Of a DNA stretch of 61,525 nucleotides, positions 59,234 to 61,525 are shown one piece after another; positions within the stretch are counted from its first letter, which is position 1; each line of letters begins with the position of its first letter. Where the stretch lies: NCBI GenBank assembly GCA_020722015.1, contig DYLQ01000007.1:9454-70978 (forward strand), given 5' to 3'. The stretch comes from Thermotoga sp. (lineage in GTDB: Bacteria; Thermotogota; Thermotogae; Mesoaciditogales; Mesoaciditogaceae). The position numbers were made by a program, and so were the translations under genes. The notes beneath the pieces were generated by a model. It was not told where the DNA came from, searched no databases, and saw only the letters and a list, made by a program, of their open reading frames with translations.

Positions 59234-59341
59234 AAATCAATTCTCCCTTCTCAAGCAATTGTATTTTCACAACATTTTGTTTATTACATAACCTAAAAGA
59301 CACAATCGATGTGTTATCATTTACCTGACAGTGGATACCCC

Positions 59342-60097
59342 CTATCCCCCCTCAACAGTTTTATGATGAGACCCGTGTTGGGTCTCATTTTCTATTCTGG
59401 CATATTTTATTAACCTTTTTATCTCTGAGTCTTTCAACATTCTGTATTCCCCTGTCTTAAGACGCTTATCCATTTCAATAGGCCCAAAGGAAAGCCTTTT
59501 AAGTGAAATGACGGAATGACCAAGAAACTTAAACGTTCTTCGTATTTCCCTTTTTTTCCCCTCTTTTATCTCTATTTTGATTTTAGTACTTTCGTTGCTA
59601 TAGGACAAAATTTCAATTCTCATCTTTGCCATATAACCGTAAGGAAGGAAAATCCCTTTTTCCAAATCTTTTGCTTCACCATCGCTAATTTCCGGAACAA
59701 TTACAGCCTCGTAGATTCTTGGAACTTCGTATCTTGGATGCAGCAGCTTTTGAGCAAGATCTCCGTCATTTGTCAAAAGTAACAAACCCTCGGTGTCAGT
59801 GTCAAGTCTTCCGATTGGAAAAACATCCGTTTCTATATTTAGAAGATCGAATACCGTTTTTCGACCTTGAGGATCCCTTTTGGTAGTTATATATCCTTTT
59901 GGCTTATTCAACATGTAGTATACTCTATTCTTAAAGGAAATCTTTTCCCCTTCAACTTGAACATTATCTGCCTCTGAAACATCGATGTAATCACGTATAA
60001 CAAATCCATTTACGCTGACCTTCCCGGCTTTAACAAGCGCTTCAGCTTTCCGGCGGGACGCTATTCCACACGTCCTCAGATATTTTTGTATTCTCAA
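59342..60097 (-). CDS. rluB: Ribosomal large-subunit pseudouridine synthase (RluB/RsuA family)
   Basis: 251 residues: S4 RNA-binding domain (RIQKYLRTCGIASRRKAEALVKAGKVSVNG) and catalytic domain with Asp in FPIGRLDTDTEGLLLLTNDG, NKPKGYITT and REIRRTFKFLGHSV. TTG 60097 has AAGGAGG 7 bases upstream, so the gene begins 56 bases inside scpB. The final residues (NETQHGSHHKTVEGG) are encoded through a 9-bp hairpin and are probably an added tail. Confidence 0.93.
   Translation of the reverse strand: MRIQKYLRTCGIASRRKAEALVKAGKVSVNGFVIRDYIDVSEADNVQVEGEKISFKNRVYYMLNKPKGYITTKRDPQGRKTVFDLLNIETDVFPIGRLDTDTEGLLLLTNDGDLAQKLLHPRYEVPRIYEAVIVPEISDGEAKDLEKGIFLPYGYMAKMRIEILSYSNESTKIKIEIKEGKKREIRRTFKFLGHSVISLKRLSFGPIEMDKRLKTGEYRMLKDSEIKRLIKYARIENETQHGSHHKTVEGG
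59366..59391. other. Hairpin inside the end of rluB
   Basis: Perfect 9-bp stem ATGAGACCC/GGGTCTCAT (59366-59374 and 59380-59388). Only the plus strand has a short T-run after it, although rluB and its neighbours run on the minus strand. Possible mRNA-end stabiliser. Confidence 0.5.
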
Positions 60098-60590
60098 CGA
60101 ATTCCTCCTTAAGATCTGATAAATCAGATATTCCAAGCGCTTTTAAAAAATTCTCAGTTGTCACGTAAATATATGGATTACCTTTTTTCGTTTTATCCCT
60201 TTTTCTTTTCATTAAACCCATGGATATAAGCTCTTTAATTTGATTTGCACAGACACTTCCTCTAAATTTCTCTATATCCTTGAGTGTTAACGGTTGATTG
60301 TAAGCAACTATTGCAAGTACTTGCATTTGAGAATTTGTGATCTCGCTTACGGATTTTTTTCTTATTTTGGAAACTAAGTCGAAATATTCTGATTTCGTGA
60401 AAAAGGAGTATTTACCGGCGATGTTTTTGAGTTCTACCCCGTGATTTACGTGTGAATATTCTTCTTGTATTCGATCCACAGTTTCAAGAATTTCATTCCT
60501 GTTTCTTTCAGATAATTTCATGATGTCCTGAATCGTAAGACCATGGCCACTCATTATCAAAGCCTCAACCTCAGCCATGATATTGTTCAT
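60042..60590 (-). CDS. scpB: Segregation and condensation protein B
   Basis: Winged-helix kleisin partner in the SMC-ScpAB condensin. 182 residues; EALIMSGHGLTIQDIM, the two winged-helix blocks (LAIVAYNQPLTLKDIEKFRG and GLMKRKRDK) and the conserved GNPYIYVTTENFLKALGISDLSDL. ATG 60590 (GGTGG upstream) overlaps scpA; an ATG at 60578 is possible. The last 18 codons overlap rluB and encode its Shine-Dalgarno site. Confidence 0.95.
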   Translation of the reverse strand: MNNIMAEVEALIMSGHGLTIQDIMKLSERNRNEILETVDRIQEEYSHVNHGVELKNIAGKYSFFTKSEYFDLVSKIRKKSVSEITNSQMQVLAIVAYNQPLTLKDIEKFRGSVCANQIKELISMGLMKRKRDKTKKGNPYIYVTTENFLKALGISDLSDLKEEFVENTKISEDVWNSVPPES

Positions 60591-61251
60591 TTATAACCAC
60601 CGTCTCTTCCGAATCGATGAATATGAAATTTAACCTTAAAAGTTCAAGAATTGTCACAAAAGTAACGACTGCTTCAAGTTTATCATCCGATGTTCCAATT
60701 ATGTCGCATATTCTCATCTTTCTGCTTTTGATGATCAACGATTTAACCATTTCAATTTTCTTTGAAAAAGAGTAAAGGTCTTTGGTTATTCTGTAAACTC
60801 TTTTTCTCAGGTTTATTTCCTGCTTAACCGAGTTGATTATTTTCATGAACACTTCAGGCAGTGAATCATTCATTTCACGGGAAAAAGATGGTAAAATTGA
60901 TATATCAAACTCTTTCATATGAAGTTCATAAAAATTCTCAACCTTCTCAGTCGTTGTTTTAAGGAGAGAATACTCATAGAGCTGTTTGGCAATTTCTTCT
61001 TGCCGTTCAATGACATCACGAGAGGGATTTAAAAGCATCTTGGATTTTATCTCCATCAAGGTTGAAGCCATCAGTATAAAATCCGAAGTTATTTCTATAT
61101 CTACTTTGTCCATTTTTTCAACATATTCAACAAATTCATCGGTTATCTCTGATATTCTAAGATCAAGTGGATTCATTTTATGCTTTTTGACGAGAAAAAG
61201 TAATAGATCAAAAGAACCCTCAAAACTTCCAGAATGAAAATTTATATCCAT
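60571..61251 (-). CDS. scpA: Segregation and condensation protein A (kleisin)
   Basis: Kleisin bridging SMC heads. 226 residues; SFEGSFDLLLFLVKKHKMNPLDLRISEITDEFVEYV is the typical N-terminal SMC-neck-binding region, and the C-terminal winged helix (VVTFVTILELLRLNFI) is present. ATG 61251 has no clear ribosome site: the sequence just upstream (about 61261-61308) belongs to the iscB element. scpA is therefore the first gene of the scpA-scpB-rluB unit in the window, and its native leader may have been lost. Confidence 0.95.
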   Translation of the reverse strand: MDINFHSGSFEGSFDLLLFLVKKHKMNPLDLRISEITDEFVEYVEKMDKVDIEITSDFILMASTLMEIKSKMLLNPSRDVIERQEEIAKQLYEYSLLKTTTEKVENFYELHMKEFDISILPSFSREMNDSLPEVFMKIINSVKQEINLRKRVYRITKDLYSFSKKIEMVKSLIIKSRKMRICDIIGTSDDKLEAVVTFVTILELLRLNFIFIDSEETVVINEQYHG

Positions 61252-61266
61252 TTATCACAAAAGGTT

Positions 61267-61308
61267 GGTGCTAGAAGCTATGCCGTTTTAACGGCAGAAG
61301 GCAGCACC
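61267..61308 (-). mobile_element. Right-end hairpin of IS200/IS605-type element
   Basis: Imperfect hairpin: outer arms GGTGCT (61267-61272) and AGCACC (61303-61308), inner perfect stem TGCCGTT (61281-61287)/AACGGCA (61290-61296). IS200/IS605 ends form such subterminal hairpins read by the TnpA transposase. It covers the last codons of the iscB remnant and lies 16 bases from the scpA start. Confidence 0.55.
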
Positions 61309-61412
61309 TCTTTTGTTTCCTCCTTTCGTCTCAATTTATCATACTGCCATCCATCTGCTCTTTTTTCTGTGCATGGCATTAACGCTTTGTGTTTGTCCAA
61401 CACAAATACCAA
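61278..61412 (-). pseudogene. iscB: Internally deleted iscB remnant
   Basis: A 44-codon frame on the minus strand opening (TTG) with MVFVLDKHKALMPCTEKRA, the N-terminal PLMP motif of IscB RNA-guided nucleases, and preceded by GGAGG. IscB should continue with a basic RLLLERGRA segment, the RuvC-HNH core and a PLMP/TID end of about 400 residues. Instead codon 20 onward reads DGWQYDKLRRKEE to KTA and stop, resembling the family's C-terminal RADGY-type tail. The gene seems to have lost its middle by a clean in-frame deletion at the RA dipeptide. No nuclease domain remains. Confidence 0.75.
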
Positions 61413-61525
61413 GTTAACTCCTCCTTTTGGAGTGCCCTTACGGGCCTTGTGACGCTGCTTTTACAGTCTCTCCTCGCCAATGTTATCCCAACTTTTTACG
61501 TCTGATACACTGCTCGCAACCACCG
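61413..61525 (-). ncRNA. HEARO / omega RNA, 3' part (cut by window edge)
   Basis: Directly upstream of the iscB remnant, where omega RNA always lies. On the minus strand the last bases hold compact hairpins: CTCC-AAAA-GGAG (61432-61421) and GCCC-GTAA-GGGC with a GNRA loop (61445-61434), preceded by GGCGAGGAGAGACTGTAAAAG and GCAGCGTC. This agrees with the conserved 3' half of HEARO RNA as I remember it. The 5' half, including the guide region and left end of the element, lies beyond 61525. Confidence 0.65.

Noticed and set aside
59340-59358. G-quadruplex in the G-rich strand at the end of rluB
   Set aside because: Only two long G-runs are present; four would be needed.
61234-61452. 72-codon plus-strand frame at the right edge
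   Set aside because: It is antisense to the iscB remnant and omega RNA, which explain the sequence better; the product has no recognisable motif.

Overview
The window is a gene-dense, AT-rich bacterial chromosome segment that looks like a member of the Thermotogota. The evidence is gene content: an L-Ala-D/L-Glu epimerase close to the Thermotoga type, ATP- and PPi-dependent phosphofructokinases together, PolA with an intact proofreading site, an OadB-type sodium pump subunit, and exported beta-barrel-like proteins fitting a toga-type outer envelope. Many genes start with TTG behind strong Shine-Dalgarno sites. The order cannot be fixed from sequence alone; a deep lineage such as Mesoaciditogales is a guess. 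No rRNA, tRNA, CRISPR array or prophage was seen, and no stretch above 300 bases lacks a gene or element.

Layout. (1) 41-14141, plus strand: hydroxylamine reductase Hcp; four exported proteins (a 1148-residue Ig-like repeat protein, a tail-anchored protein, a small beta-barrel and a lipoprotein); a PilZ protein; the repair helicase Mfd, whose N-terminus appears frame-disrupted; a membrane-anchored parvulin-type isomerase. (2) 14185-18373, minus strand: pyrG, a HAD phosphatase, a YhaM-like nuclease and a D-amino acid transaminase. (3) 18529-24886, plus strand: an ABC importer (binding protein and two permeases, no ATPase gene), dipeptide epimerase, gpmA and an orphan oadB. (4) 24899-61251, minus strand throughout: mrnC-pth-rplY-prs-glmU, ruvA-folC-valS-MFS, threonine aldolase, cold-shock protein, 5'-nucleotidase, a DedA fusion, the glycolytic set pfp-pepF-pyk-pfkA, mutS-miaB-usp-polA-lgt-rarA-galE, a double-HAD protein, a DUF4911-like protein, a beta-barrel, a TPR protein, and rluB-scpB-scpA. 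Most of these genes overlap or are separated by a few bases, which suggests long operons. (5) 61255-61525: a degenerate IS200/IS605-family element.

The most unusual objects are these. The right edge holds the 3' part of a HEARO/omega RNA followed by a 44-codon iscB whose first 19 codons are fused directly to what looks like the iscB C-terminal end, so the nuclease is gone while the RNA and an end hairpin remain. A DedA membrane protein is fused to a calcineurin-like phosphoesterase domain that has lost almost every metal ligand. The giant surface protein is built from a roughly 190-residue unit of two alternating Ig-like modules. Two hairpins sit at translation starts: one in the overlap between the ABC binding protein and its permease, one between the Shine-Dalgarno site and start of valS. 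A 26-bp exact repeat lies in two intergenic regions 26 kb apart.

Functionally the window mixes information processing (Mfd, MutS, PolA, RarA, RuvA, ScpAB, Pth, mini-RNase III, L25, MiaB, RluB, ValS), central carbon metabolism (PfkA, Pfp, Pyk, GpmA), nucleotide and folate supply (PyrG, Prs, FolC), envelope building (GlmU, Lgt, GalE, exported proteins) and a possible D-amino acid or murein-peptide salvage island (D-amino acid transaminase, ABC importer, dipeptide epimerase). Function calls rest on motifs and remembered family sequences, not on searches.
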